From Heliopora coerulea (Eukaryota > Cnidaria > Anthozoa > Scleralcyonacea > Helioporidae), in contig JASJOG010000021.1 in NCBI GenBank assembly GCA_030142905.1, forward strand, positions 1,454,001-1,518,000: DNA of 64,000 bases, given 5' to 3'. The notes beneath the pieces were generated by a model. That model saw only the letters and a program-made list of their open reading frames with translations, was not told the DNA's origin and did not search any database. Position 1 is the first letter of the stretch. Every line of letters starts with the position of its first letter. Below are positions 40,174 to 53,000 of this stretch, piece by piece. The translations under genes and the position numbers were made by a program.

Positions 40174-41081
40174 CTAATTGGTGTTCGATGCCTCATACAG
40201 CTGACTGAAAAAACCACCCTTCTTCAATAGTATTTTCGCATTATCAAATTCCACAATCTCACCACGGTCTAGCAACATTATTCGATCACAGTCCAAGATT
40301 GTGTTCAATCTATGTGCAATGGTGATCACCGTACATGTCTTGAACTCTTCACGAATTTTTCTCTGAATTATCTCATCCGTGTTTGGATCTACATTTGCCG
40401 TCGCTTCATCAAAGATTATGATCTTGTTTTTTCTCAACAGGACTCGTGCTAGGTGTAACAACTGTCTTTCTCCCACACTAAAGTTCGAGCCGCTTCCTGT
40501 AATTTCATATTCAAGTTGACCAGGCAAACTAGAAATTACTGACTTCATCTGCATGTGTCCGAGAGCTTCCCAGATCTCGGAATCCGTAAACTGACGTTGC
40601 GGATCTAAATTCAATCTCATGGAGCTATTGAGCAAGATCGGGGACTGGGAAATGACAGATATTTGTCGACGAGCATATTGAACATGCAGATCTTTAATGT
40701 TGATGTCATCAATAATTATTTCTCCTTCACTTTCTGATATACGCATGATGGCAGCAACTAGAGATGACTTTCCGGCACCCGTTCGCCCTGCAATTCCGAT
40801 CTTCTCCGAAGGTCTAATGTGAAACGAGATGTTTCGCAAAGCTCTTGGACCATTTTCGTAATGCCTTAAGGAGACATCACTGAAATGGATATCTCCCATA
40901 GTTGGCCAATCTTTCGGTGGCTTCCTGCTTGTATCCCATCCCTTCTCCGAATCGATCTTAGTGTAAGCAAGGGTCCTTTCGGCAGAGGTCATTTGAGATT
41001 GAATCTCGGCAAACATGCGGATGACAAATTGCGCTCGGTGGATAGTAGAACTGACGTAGAGAATGGACGTTACAGCAACAA
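40174..41081 (-). CDS. ABCC4-like: ABCC exon 6 (residues 976-1277), NBD2 and stop
   Basis: Acceptor TTTTCTTCAG. Encodes the last helix of TMD2, the connector AEIQSQMTSAERTLAYTKI (equivalent to the ENQMISVER-type segment), all of NBD2, and a short C-terminus LYEASNTN. NBD2 in one exon is unusual compared with vertebrates. The terminus lacks an ETAL-like PDZ ligand as found in mammalian MRP4. Confidence 0.95.
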
Positions 41082-44000
41082 CTGAAGAAAATTTGAGCAA
41101 AAGTGGTTATGTTTACGCCTTGTTAATTGCGGATATTAAAAAAATATTATTTGGACGTTTTAAGAAAAGAAAATCTATAAGGATATTTCCATTTGAAATT
41201 GTGTTTTCGCCTGCAGTAAAAGGCACAAATGGGTTCGGCGCAAATAGTGAATCATTAGTAATCAGGACAAAAGTCAAATTCAGTATTTGAAATGTGGCAG
41301 TTAAGGAACAAGTTTTTGTACATTATTTTCCTTGATTAACCAGCTTCACCAGTTAAGAGTCCGTTATAGGTCAGCTCGATCTTAAGACGTACAGATACGT
41401 TCGATCTTCTGTTTACGTATCTTTCCCAAGGCTTTGGCATGTTTCATGGCCGACATCTGCTATTATGGCCCTTTTTACGCAATGCCAGGTCGAAAATGTC
41501 ACACCAAAATAACAGTCTGTTTACACGAATCTGTCACAATTCAACGACGGTTTTGCCTTCATTCATACAACTCCGGACTCCCGGCAAAGTTGTTTCGAAT
41601 TTTCTAGCCAGAGTAAAATTTCTTAGCCAGAGTAAAATTGGAAAAATCAGGTACGGACCGGAAAGGGTTAATTGTCCCCTCCGAATACTACTTTTTAATT
41701 GCTGTTGTATAAAATTTGCCAAAACACTGAGCGTTGCAAATACAAAACAAATATCGTCCAAGAAAGATAAGATTTAAGTTCGCCATATTCTTTTGTAAAT
41801 AAGAGCAAAACCCAGTGCTCCTAAGGGTACTATTTTTATTTTGCACCATTTGAAATTCGATTTCAAATCGCTCGCGTGTTATCACTCAATTTCGATCTGG
41901 TGTCTTGTGAACAAAACTAGGTTTTGAGACTTTTTAGCGCCGTTTTAATATCGCTCCGGCGTCGTATGAACGGGTTCACAGTGTTCACTTTTATTATGAA
42001 TTCATATTCTACTACAAGCTACTGCAGCGCCCAAATTCGGGCAATATTTTGTTGCAACCTTAAAACTGGGGCAAATCTTTCCTTGCTTTTCCCCTATCCT
42101 GAAGAACTTGGGCCCGTACGCCTATGTTAATAAGGTTAAGTAAAACTCCAACAATTTAAAGAGTCAGTGTCAAACTATTGAATTGTGCGCTTGTTTTCAC
42201 TTTGGCAGCCATTTTACACAGGCTGCGAAATAATCTTAGTGGAAAAGTTGTTTCGGGAATCTTTCAAAATTTTCTTCATCCTTCATAAATTATTCATTTT
42301 AGATATACCCAGTTGGTAGACATAGCTGGTAGAAACATTCAACTGATCTTTTTGTCGTACACTCGGGAATTCGCCCACACAAAACATCGGTATACATGGC
42401 AGCTTCCTCGTGTGCTTAATCCCAGCGAAACGTGGTAACCATCTGTACCAGGAATCAAACGAACATTTTTGACGAATGGTCATAAAAATAGAGTAAACAA
42501 GGTTTGCGGAAATAACCCCAGAGTGAATGTGCAAAGCATTTGTTAAGTGTTGCTAATCGTGGTCAAGAACCAAGAAGACGAGAAATATCGACGACCAGCA
42601 AGACGTTTATCCTCAACGCGGGTCGCGAAGGAGACACGTACAGACGAAATACTTAAATAAAAGACGCACTGTCAACGGAAAATCTGATTCCATATCCGAC
42701 ATTTAAAAATTATTTAACAAAGATAAACAACTGTAATTTAGCTGCCTACAACCAGTTTGGGTGTGCCACTGCAATGGGTTCAGTCTGAATATTGTTTTAT
42801 TTTAAGGCTGGCTTATCTTCAACAGACTACGATTAGGGGCATCAACCAGCCCCACATATGGTCATGTTGTTGGGCTAACTGGGCAGGTTTACCAACACCT
42901 GAACGTAGTGTACATGTGAATGCTAACAAATTAAAGCAAGCTGAGGCTTTCGGTACCTGTCTACCAAGCTGGCAAGGTAGGTGAGCCACTTCAAAGGTTA
43001 TCTCATCAAAGCCTGTTCGTTTTATGGAGGTCACTTGCCCCGAATTAATGTCTTGCCTACCCAATTCCGTTTTATTCTCGAAGTTTTCCTTGCCTAGATA
43101 AGTTGTCATTCAAAGTAAAGAGCCTTATCTATACTTGTCTCAGGGGTTGCTGGCACTTGCCAAACCTGCCAGCTGGATTCTGGTTGGCATGAGTGTCCAA
43201 ATTCCTGTACTGCGCCGAAGTTGTGCTTGGTCTACTCCAGTACCATCACTATGGAAGTCACTTTTATTATCATTACAAATCGCACACTACCCAACTAACG
43301 ACAGTGGAAGGGGTCTCTGCCTCCTACGGGCGCCCAGCCTGTGGCCAGATTAGGCCGCAACAGATATTGCGCATTTCAGGGAACCACTGGGGGGATATAA
43401 ATTTTACCATTAAAATGGATTTTAAACAACACCCACAGGGCCAGCTCTTACTAGCCCAACTTATCCAGTCAGGAAGGAGTAAGGAATGCAAACTTTCGAA
43501 ACTTTAGTTTTCGTTTTATAAACACTTCAAAAACCAAAAGAATGGATGATCTAGTTACTATAATAAGCAGAGTTTCTTCAAGGTATATACAATTGATTGT
43601 CCTGGCAGAAATCGTGACAATAAAGTTTCTCAGTGGCTTAAAACTAACAACTTGTCGTTAAACGTGGAAAAAACTAAGTATATGATAATAGTATCAAATA
43701 TTAGACTAACTAAAATTACCAATGATCTACAAGTTGGTACTGGTAATGAAACGATAAAACGATTCTCTACTACCAAAATTTTAGGGCTAATTATTGATGA
43801 AAAACTAAATTGGGAGGCTGAAATTGAGAACATCAGTAAGAAAGTTTCTAGGGGAATATAATTAAAAAAGACAAACCAATTTTTACAGTTGAGTCATTAA
43901 AGTACATGTATCAAACACATATACAACCTCACTTTGATTACTGTGCAATGGTGTGGGGGAACTACAACAGAACTTTGAAAGAAAAATTGCAAAAGCTATG

Positions 44001-47000
44001 GAACGGGGCGGCAAGAATGATAACAGGTGACGACTATGACGTACCGTCTGAAACTATATTGTCAAAGCTTGAATGAAAACCTCTCGAAGAAAGAAGGAAA
44101 AGCCAAACTATCTCATACATGTCAAATGTTTTGAAAAGGAATTGCCCTCAAAGTATTTCAAAAATAGTTCCTCTGGTAAATAATGAGACCTATAACCTTA
44201 GGAGCAACGACAAATACTGATATTGTCAAAGCCTAAAACCAAAGTCATGAAGAGAAGCTTCAGTTACGCAGCTGCAAAGACATGGAATACACATTTGTGA
44301 ATACACATTCGTGAATGCACATTTGTGAATAGTTAATTCATATTTAGTAGTAGACGTATTTTAAACGACCCATATTGTAATACTTTTTTGTACTTCTAAG
44401 AATATTTCATTTAATACCAGTCGATGCATTTTAAACTATCCATATTCTTAATTCTTTTTTATCTTTCTTGAGTCGTCTTATCTACCCATGCTTGACACTT
44501 TTGAACTTAAAACACACGGCCTTATGAAAAACAACCTTTTGTGGATGATAAGCTACCGTGTATAAATAAGTTCAAATAATAAAATAATGATAATGATAAT
44601 GATAATAATTATGATAATAATAATAATAATAATATAAATAGCAATGACCAACGAATTGTGCGAAGTATCGCCGTATATAACCATTAACAATTGAATAAAC
44701 AAAGAAGGCAAGACAAAATAAATATGTATTGAATTCTTCTGGCCTTCCTTGCTTATTCAGTTGTTACTGGTTATATATGGCAATACTTCGCACAATTTGT
44801 TGGGCATTGCTATATGTTACCATAAGTTCTGAGTAGCACAAGTGAAATTAAACACTTCAGGAAAATGACAATTTTTTTTTTGAAAGTAAACATGTTTCGG
44901 CAAACTTATGCCATCTTCAATACAATATGAAACCAACAAACTATTTACATTGCCATATATGTTGAAATAAGCAGAGTTAAGTTACTGAATTTTTCTAACG
45001 TTTACCAACCTGCGTTTGTGGAATACATCAACACCAGAACAATGCTTACGATTGTAAGATACACCACACAGATAAGATCCAAGGTGTTTGCGAACCAGCG
45101 TGCAGCAATGTAGTAAGCGAACATAGCCTGGTCGTGCTCATCAATACGGCTATAAAAGAAATCAAATCCGTTTCCAGATGATCACTTTCGCTAGAAAATA
45201 TTATGAAGCTTCATGTGAAGTAAAAACAACCAAACATTTATCATTCATCCAAAAGTACTACGTGAAATACAATAGCGTTTTGTAAGGGAGGACTGAAACC
45301 GTATAAATAATTTGTTTAAACAAGTTTTGTTTCGATCTTGGAGAGACATTTACCAATGAAAATTTAATTGATAAAGAAAAATCGGGGAAAAAATTAAATT
45401 AAGAACGAGAAAGGTTTTTGATCTACTAGTCCAGTACCATCATCTTTCTGCCTTTCTTTTTTATTTCTCACTTCTTTTTCTTCTTTGGAAAATCAAAAGT
45501 TTTTCGGGGTAGTGCATGGGCTCAAGTACTCTCCTGGTCTGTTGGGAGATGTTAACAATGCAAGCGATTCTCCTCCGCTACTGCTGAAGGATTTCCAATG
45601 ACTTATTTCTTTATTTACTTATTTACGGACTTATTTATTAACTTATTCAATTATTCACTTATTAATTAATTAATTTTTTTATTTATTTAAGTAGATTTTC
45701 TTAAAATATATGAATTTGTCTCATGATAATCGTGACGTTTGTACAATTTTTTCGACAGGATATGTATTTTGAATATATTCAATTTTCATTTGCTTAAAGG
45801 GATCTCAAATAAAAAGAATTTTTCCTGAAGGTAACTTCGAAATATGCGGTTTGGGGAAACAAAGAAATTTTTCACTCCTTTCCCAAATTCTGGTTGTGAT
45901 CGTCACCTGGGTTCATCCTAATTCCTTCTGCACCACATAACATTCTCTGTGCGCCAAGTGCATGGAAAAACGTCGAAATGAAAATAAACGTTCAACCAAA
46001 TATATAAATGATATCTTATAATACTTATTATTAACTCCTTAAAAATCATGAAAATTGATTTGATTTCTTAAATTTATGCTGCGGAGAAACATCATACCTG
46101 TATGCGTCTTTTATAAACTTCCTCTGCTTTTCATGAACACGAATGATTCTAAGTCCTTCTATGGTGTTGGAGAAATGAGAGTACAACGGACCGCCAGCAA
46201 TTGACATCAAACGCTTCAGATCCATTGAAGAGCGATAAAAAAATCTCGAGATGAAGAGGAAAACAAGAACAGTGGCAACAGAAAAAGGAATCAAAATTAC
46301 GTTGGCAGCGCAAGCCAAAACTATCGCTGCGATAACAAGAGGAAAATACTGAAAAAACAGTGTAAAGAAATGTGGTAAGAGATCGTCCAGGTTGCTGATA
46401 TCTTGCGAGAAACGGTTCATTATTCGACCAATTGGGTTTGCGGCATGAAAGATTAGAGGTGCTCTTAAAATATGGGTAACCATCTTGTTATGGACAACAC
46501 GATTTGCATTCATCATAATCAACGAAATGCTTAAGTTTCCAAACATAATCAGGAATAGTGCAACCACAAGTAAGATGGAATAACTCATTAAGACACGACG
46601 AGATCTTTGTCCTCGAGTTGGTAAACTGGAAAGCCAAGAAACGTCTAAATCGACGAGCACAAGTAAACCTGATAACAAAATACAAAAATAAAATGAAAAT
46701 GAAAAAAATAAAAAAATCCAAAGAAATCAAATTCTTATATGAATAGTAACAGCAGTCGTCTGTAAATATCGAGTAACATCATGAGAATTCTATAAATCAA
46801 CCGGATAATGGTTAAGTGGCAGTGTTAATTGTGTCAAACTGTCTGGCGAAATGGGTTGATATTTCAGCTAAAGCGCGAAAAAATTTTGTTTTCTAGACAG
46901 TGACCGCATGTCGGCGGGCCATTTTCAGTTACATTGTTTGCATGTCCAATATATGTGATCGATTTTACTCTTTTGAAAAGAATTCCGATTAACTTTTGTT

Positions 47001-50000
47001 GAACTTTGAATGAATTTGTGACAATTTTTCACGATCAAAAAATTGATAATGTTTAGAGGTTCAAACTATTAATTCGAATACGACCCAACGTAAAAAAGAT
47101 CTTAATCTGGCTAAGAAGCCAGTATAGCTCTTCAAAATGGTAAAATAAAATTTTGGGGCGGTTTAAACCATGAAATTTTATCGCGCCTGTAACTAACGTC
47201 ATCAACGGCTCTATGTCACCGACCACGCGTCCGAAGAACGGGTGAATTGAGAAGTCTCTGTGGAATTTAAGCCTATTTTGAGTATTCCTACCAAGTTATT
47301 ATGCTTTTTGCATGGAATAATAATGACATGTTTTACTCCGACGTAGGTCCTTCGCTCGAAACGTCCGTATTTCCCTTCGTATGTTTCGGCAGTTCCCTCA
47401 CTCTTTTGGCTTCTTACTTGTTCAACACTCCCATTGTACTTTAATACCTGTCTTTCGGAATGTGGGTTTGTTTGTGTCCCTATGTATAAATATTTATCTG
47501 TTCATGTATGTGTATTAATGTACGTATGTATGTGTACGTATGCCTGTATGTATGCACGTATGTAGGTATGTAGGTAAGTATGTATGTATGTATGTATGTA
47601 TGTATGTATGTATGTATGTATGTATGTATAAACGTACGTATGTATAAACGTACGTACGCATGGATGTATGCATGTTAGAGTGTCTGCCATGATGTGTGTA
47701 TATATCTTCTTATGTATTTATGTACGTCAGTTTTATTTTTATCCCATAATTCTTTTCAATGTGATGATTTATAAGTAATAATTTATAATAAATATTTATA
47801 AAGAAAAAGTAACTTTTCCACAGTTCGCTTGGGCTTATATGATATTTGTTATCAAGGGATCTTCCTGTGGCATATAATAAGTATGTTCTGTAATTTGATT
47901 TCAAATATTAGTTCCTTACCTTTTCCGGCGCAAAATATCACAGCGACCAACAATAAGACGAATACCGGCACTCCACTCTTAAAATACTCCCAGTAAACCT
48001 TCAAAGAAACATATCCGATCACTCGACCTTCTTCGGCCTCTCGTAAAATTTCTGTCATTTGTTCATCTTCTGCCATCTCTTCATCGAAATTTTTATCAGT
48101 AGTTTTTCTACTTTCCTGAACAGAAATTACATCATGCTGTCCCATATCGAACTCAATTTGGTTGAAATATTTCTTCATAGACTCAGGGTCTCCTTGAGCA
48201 ACAATCTTACCTCTATCGAGCTTGACTATATGATCAGCATCTTTAAAATTACGCAATTGATGTGTTGTTAGGAGAACGATCCGATCAGCCAGTATACCTC
48301 GCAGGCAATGGTTAAAAACGTTTTCAGCAACATTTGCATCAAGAGAACTCAGCGGATCATCTAATAGAAAAATATCGGCTTGGGAATATACAGCACGTGC
48401 CAGAGCTATACGCGTCCGCTGACCTCCACTGACTGTTGAACCATGTTCTCCAATACGGGACAAATCTCCTCGAGGAAACCCATTCAAATCCATTTCCAAC
48501 TGACAGGCTTTAATTACCTCGAAATATCTGTACTCATTGTAGGGCAAGCCAAACAGAATATTCTCACGAACTGTTCCAGGAAACACCCATGGTGTCTGTG
48601 AAACGTAAGCCAGTTTTCCCGAAAACCTTATAGCACCAGTCAATACTAGTAATTCACCGCCGAGAACGCACTCCAAAAGGGACGATTTTCCGCTGCCTAC
48701 AGTACCAGTGATCATTATCAAGCCTCGATCTTCCACAGAGAGAGTAACATTGCACAGCAGACTTTTTTCTGTGTAGCTTGACTGTTCATAGGATGAACAT
48801 GGGATGGGAAGTTTACAAGTGACACTTTGTATACAGAGATAGCGTTTGTTCGAAGCGAGTGTCTCGTCAGTCGTTTCAGAGCTTTGAACAGGAGGCTGGT
48901 ATATAATCAGGCTGGCTTTGTCCAACGTGTCTTCGAGGTCGTCACCATTTATCTCTCGATTCTGGTTGTTCAGCTCTAGGAATTCTTGTATTCGTTTCAG
49001 TGATATTTGCACATTAGTTATGAGGCGGAGAACGAAAGGTATTGTCACCGAAAATAAAAAAATTATTTGGGCTGAGTAAGTCATTATTGCAAAGACGATC
49101 TCATAGGTGATCTTTCGGCTATCCGTGAAAACTATCAGAAGAATAGAAATAAAGGTCCATACTTGTTGTCCAAAAGAAGAGAATGAGTACCAGAAAGACA
49201 TCAAGGCCCAACGCTTTGCTTTCAATATCGCTTCCTTCCTAAAATGAATGGTAAAAAATCAATATTTTAATGCACAACCAACATGAGAAACGTCTGTTTG
49301 GACAAAAAGTTTGCCAACGAAATTAGCCAGGATGAAACAACTGCCATCGTTGGAGTGCCTCAATAACTTAAAAAATATCTTTTGTTTTATTTGAAAGGAC
49401 GCTAAAAATAATGGGGAATGATCTTGGTCAATTCATAAAATATTCTGTTCATGTTACCCTGAGAATGATTCTGAAATATAGAGTCGAAACACTGCATATC
49501 CTCACCGATATCGAGCGTTAAGTTGTCGCGAGAATTTCTCGAGCACTTCAATTGGATAAAACGAGCATACTGTTCCCGGTTGACTCGGTAGTTCAATTGG
49601 TAGAGTAGGGGTCAGGTAACCCGAAGATGCGAGGTCAAATCCCACTCTAGTCAACTTTTCTAGTTGACTTTATCAGTAAATGTAGGTCAATTCATGAAAT
49701 ATCATGATCTTGGCAGGTTTTCCATTTTCGCCTTAGTTATTGAGTTATCCAGTCTTTTACGGGAGCGGATCCAAACTAGTGCCATTACTTCCGGTGAACC
49801 AGTTAAAATCTGTCGGTAAAATTCCTTAATTTTTTCCCAAATTTTAGTCGTATATTCAACTTACTGGGTTGAATTTCCCCTTGTTTTTGATACTTTTGAA
49901 TCACAATCGCATTCATGTTTACGTGCATTGGTTATTCTGGCTCCGATGTCACATGATCTGGTCGTGAACTGGTTTAAGTTTCTCTATGATCTGGTAACCT

Positions 50001-53000
50001 ATTAGCAGAACTGGTCAAGCTTAGCTATGATTGGTTGGCCAATTAAGTGGAAATGTTAAAACGTCACCCAAATGGCTAGCTAATTAAATGGAACTGGCCA
50101 TGAGATGGTCAAATTTTATACAGTGCCGTGCCACGTGGGTGTGTGTGGGGGTGGAACACCAACATAATGATGTGATGAAGAGGCTGTATTTCAGACTTTC
50201 AGTGATCAAAGTCCCAATATCGGTTATTAAAAGCTTTTATTTCAGCGACTAAACTCCGCACGTCAGTTATGTAGGGACCCTAATAGAGTGACTATAGTCT
50301 TCTTTGACTCCCTAATAGGCAACTTAAAAAATGCCGATTTCTGCGACTGCGACGGCGACCGGATGTCACTTTCACGACCGGATGTCACTTTCACAACCGG
50401 ATGTCGTTGTTGGTTGTCTTAATCCGCCGCAGGGCTTCTGCGGCGACATCTCTGGAACGTGAGTAACATACTTATTTTTCACGGTCGAAAGAGCATTTCT
50501 TGACCAGTTTATTTGGTGGTTAGTGTCTGTAGTTCTTTTCTTGTTACTTGGTTCGATAAAAACCCCAAAATGTTTGTTAACTTTGAAAATTATGTTCATA
50601 TAAAACGCCGGTTGTAAACTTTGTCGAAACACGACAATGTGAACGAATACAGAAGTTTCAGCTAGGTCCTTCATGCGTTTTCTTACGTTGTCGAATAGTT
50701 TCCGAAAAACGAATTATTCAAAATTACTTTGATCATTAAGAAAGCAATAACTCAAGTTATGTTAAAACCAAAACTTTAAGTTGTATTATTTTCAATTATT
50801 TGTATCTAATAATGCAGTAGAAACGTCTTGGACTCCGATATAAAATGGTGAATGAATATTTGGGGTCCTGCTTCCAAGACAACTTGTCCGATAAATTCAA
50901 AACAAAAAGAGGCCTTACTCAGTCATAGATCGAAACCGTAACACGTTGTGAACGAAATGTTCAAACACTTCATAGACGTTCCAGCTAGACATTTTGCTTT
51001 GCTTACACGTGACTTTCGTATTTTGACGGGAAGAAGTCTGCACTCTTTCCAGCCCCACTCGGTCACTCAAGTTCTCATGGTTGCGAAAAGTAGTCATTTC
51101 TTAAGTGTCCTGATATCAGTTCTTGAGGGCCTCCATTTCATAGCTTGGTTGCTGTGTAGCCCCATTATGAAGGGTCTTTATTTCAGTGACGAAAGTACGA
51201 ACATCAGTTTACGAAGAGCCGTTTCAGCGATCGAAGTCCCTTATACCAGTTACAAAATGCCTCTATTTCAAGGACCAAACGCCTCATATGTCTTAGGAAG
51301 GGCTCCTACTTCAGTAATCAAAGTTTCCGTATATCAGTTCTAAAGACTGGGGGGCGGCATTGTAGAAGTACAATATTCTATATTAAAATTCCGAAATTTG
51401 AAACTAAAAATTGTAAGCACTGTTTCAGAAGACTATAATGGTAAGCGGGCCAGTCCACATGCATTCAGCATCCTGAAGACTCATTTTGGTAGGGGGCCCA
51501 AACTTTAATGCACCCCCAATGATCAACCCTTAAGCACGGTACTGGCTTTATAAATTTTGAGGAAAGAGGACGTAATTGTAAGGTATAGAAAAACCCGGGA
51601 GGAAGTGGAACACTATAACAAGTCTTTGAAGAACCGTTATGGGGAGAAGTTTAAGTTTATACAGAAAATTTGGATACCGGATTTACTGTTTGAATTCTCC
51701 ACGATGTTAAAAAGCGATGAATGACCTAGTCATTTTAAAGCAGATTGGCCCATTTGGCGTCCTCTCTCGTATACTCGAAATACTCGGATAACACAGACTG
51801 TGTGCCCCAAGTTTGATCTCGTCAAACATTTTGACGACTCCACATCAACTCCCTTTAACACAATCGAAGTTACACAAATGAGTAACTACCCCTGTGCTTC
51901 ACACCTTAATGGATCTATCGTGAATAGTCATGCATCCCTCAAGTGACCGATAAAATATTTACCGTCGTGTCTTTTTTATCTTTTTTTCCAAACGTTCTTC
52001 CCAGGTATTTAGCTTGATGGACCGTATTCCTGTGAAAATTTCTCGGAGGTATCCCAAACGTTTGTCAGCAAGAAAAGAGGCGTCTGCGCAAAACTTGTGA
52101 TCATACTTGGCGGCGAATATGCGAATATATGCCAGAAGAATAAAAAATATGGAGACTATTACTGTCTGCCAACCAACGAAATAAAACAACCAACCAATTG
52201 CAGATAGTGCTATGATAATGCTACGAAATAGGTCTTGGATAAACCATTCTCCACTGGTAGCCAGTAATTGGCAATCATCGCATACTAATTTCATAACGTT
52301 ACCAGCATGAATAGATCTCTTGCTGACTTGAAGAACCTAGACAGAAAGCATAAAAAGGAAATGGGTATTTGGGTATAAATCGTTTCAACTTCTTTCAAGT
52401 CTACTGTCTCACCTAAGGGTAAACAAATCTCATAGGTTTGGAAAACACAATTCCCGAAAAGCCTATTGGAATGATACCATCAAATTTTAGTATATGTTTC
52501 TTAAAAAGAGGGCACATTCACATACGGGAACTCAGTTTGGATTTGTAGAGAATTTCCTTGATTAGTTTAAGTCTAACCTAGTGACGTAGTGAGAAGAAAA
52601 ATATAGTAGCTGCAGCTCCGAGCATCACTTTCTAGGATGGTGGCATTTTTGAGAGGCATTATTCTGAATGCTTACCTGGATAGCATTTTATTTTAACAGA
52701 GACCCCACAAAAGCAGTGTATTCGTGTAAAAATCCTGGAAAAATCAAATATCCTGGAAATCCAAAATCCTCAAAAATCACAGGATTTGACCAAAGTTACT
52801 ATCTATTCAATCAATCGGGTATTTGACGTTGAAGGTAATGGGAATTTCTCTAATGTTTTTCTAGACTTCTTGTTGCCAACATGCCAAAAGGAACATGTTA
52901 ACTAATTCCACGTAATCTGTTTTCGGGTGGAAACGTGAGAACACCATCATGGTAATAGTGTATTGTTGGACGAGAGTACAGGAAGAAACATATAAATAAG

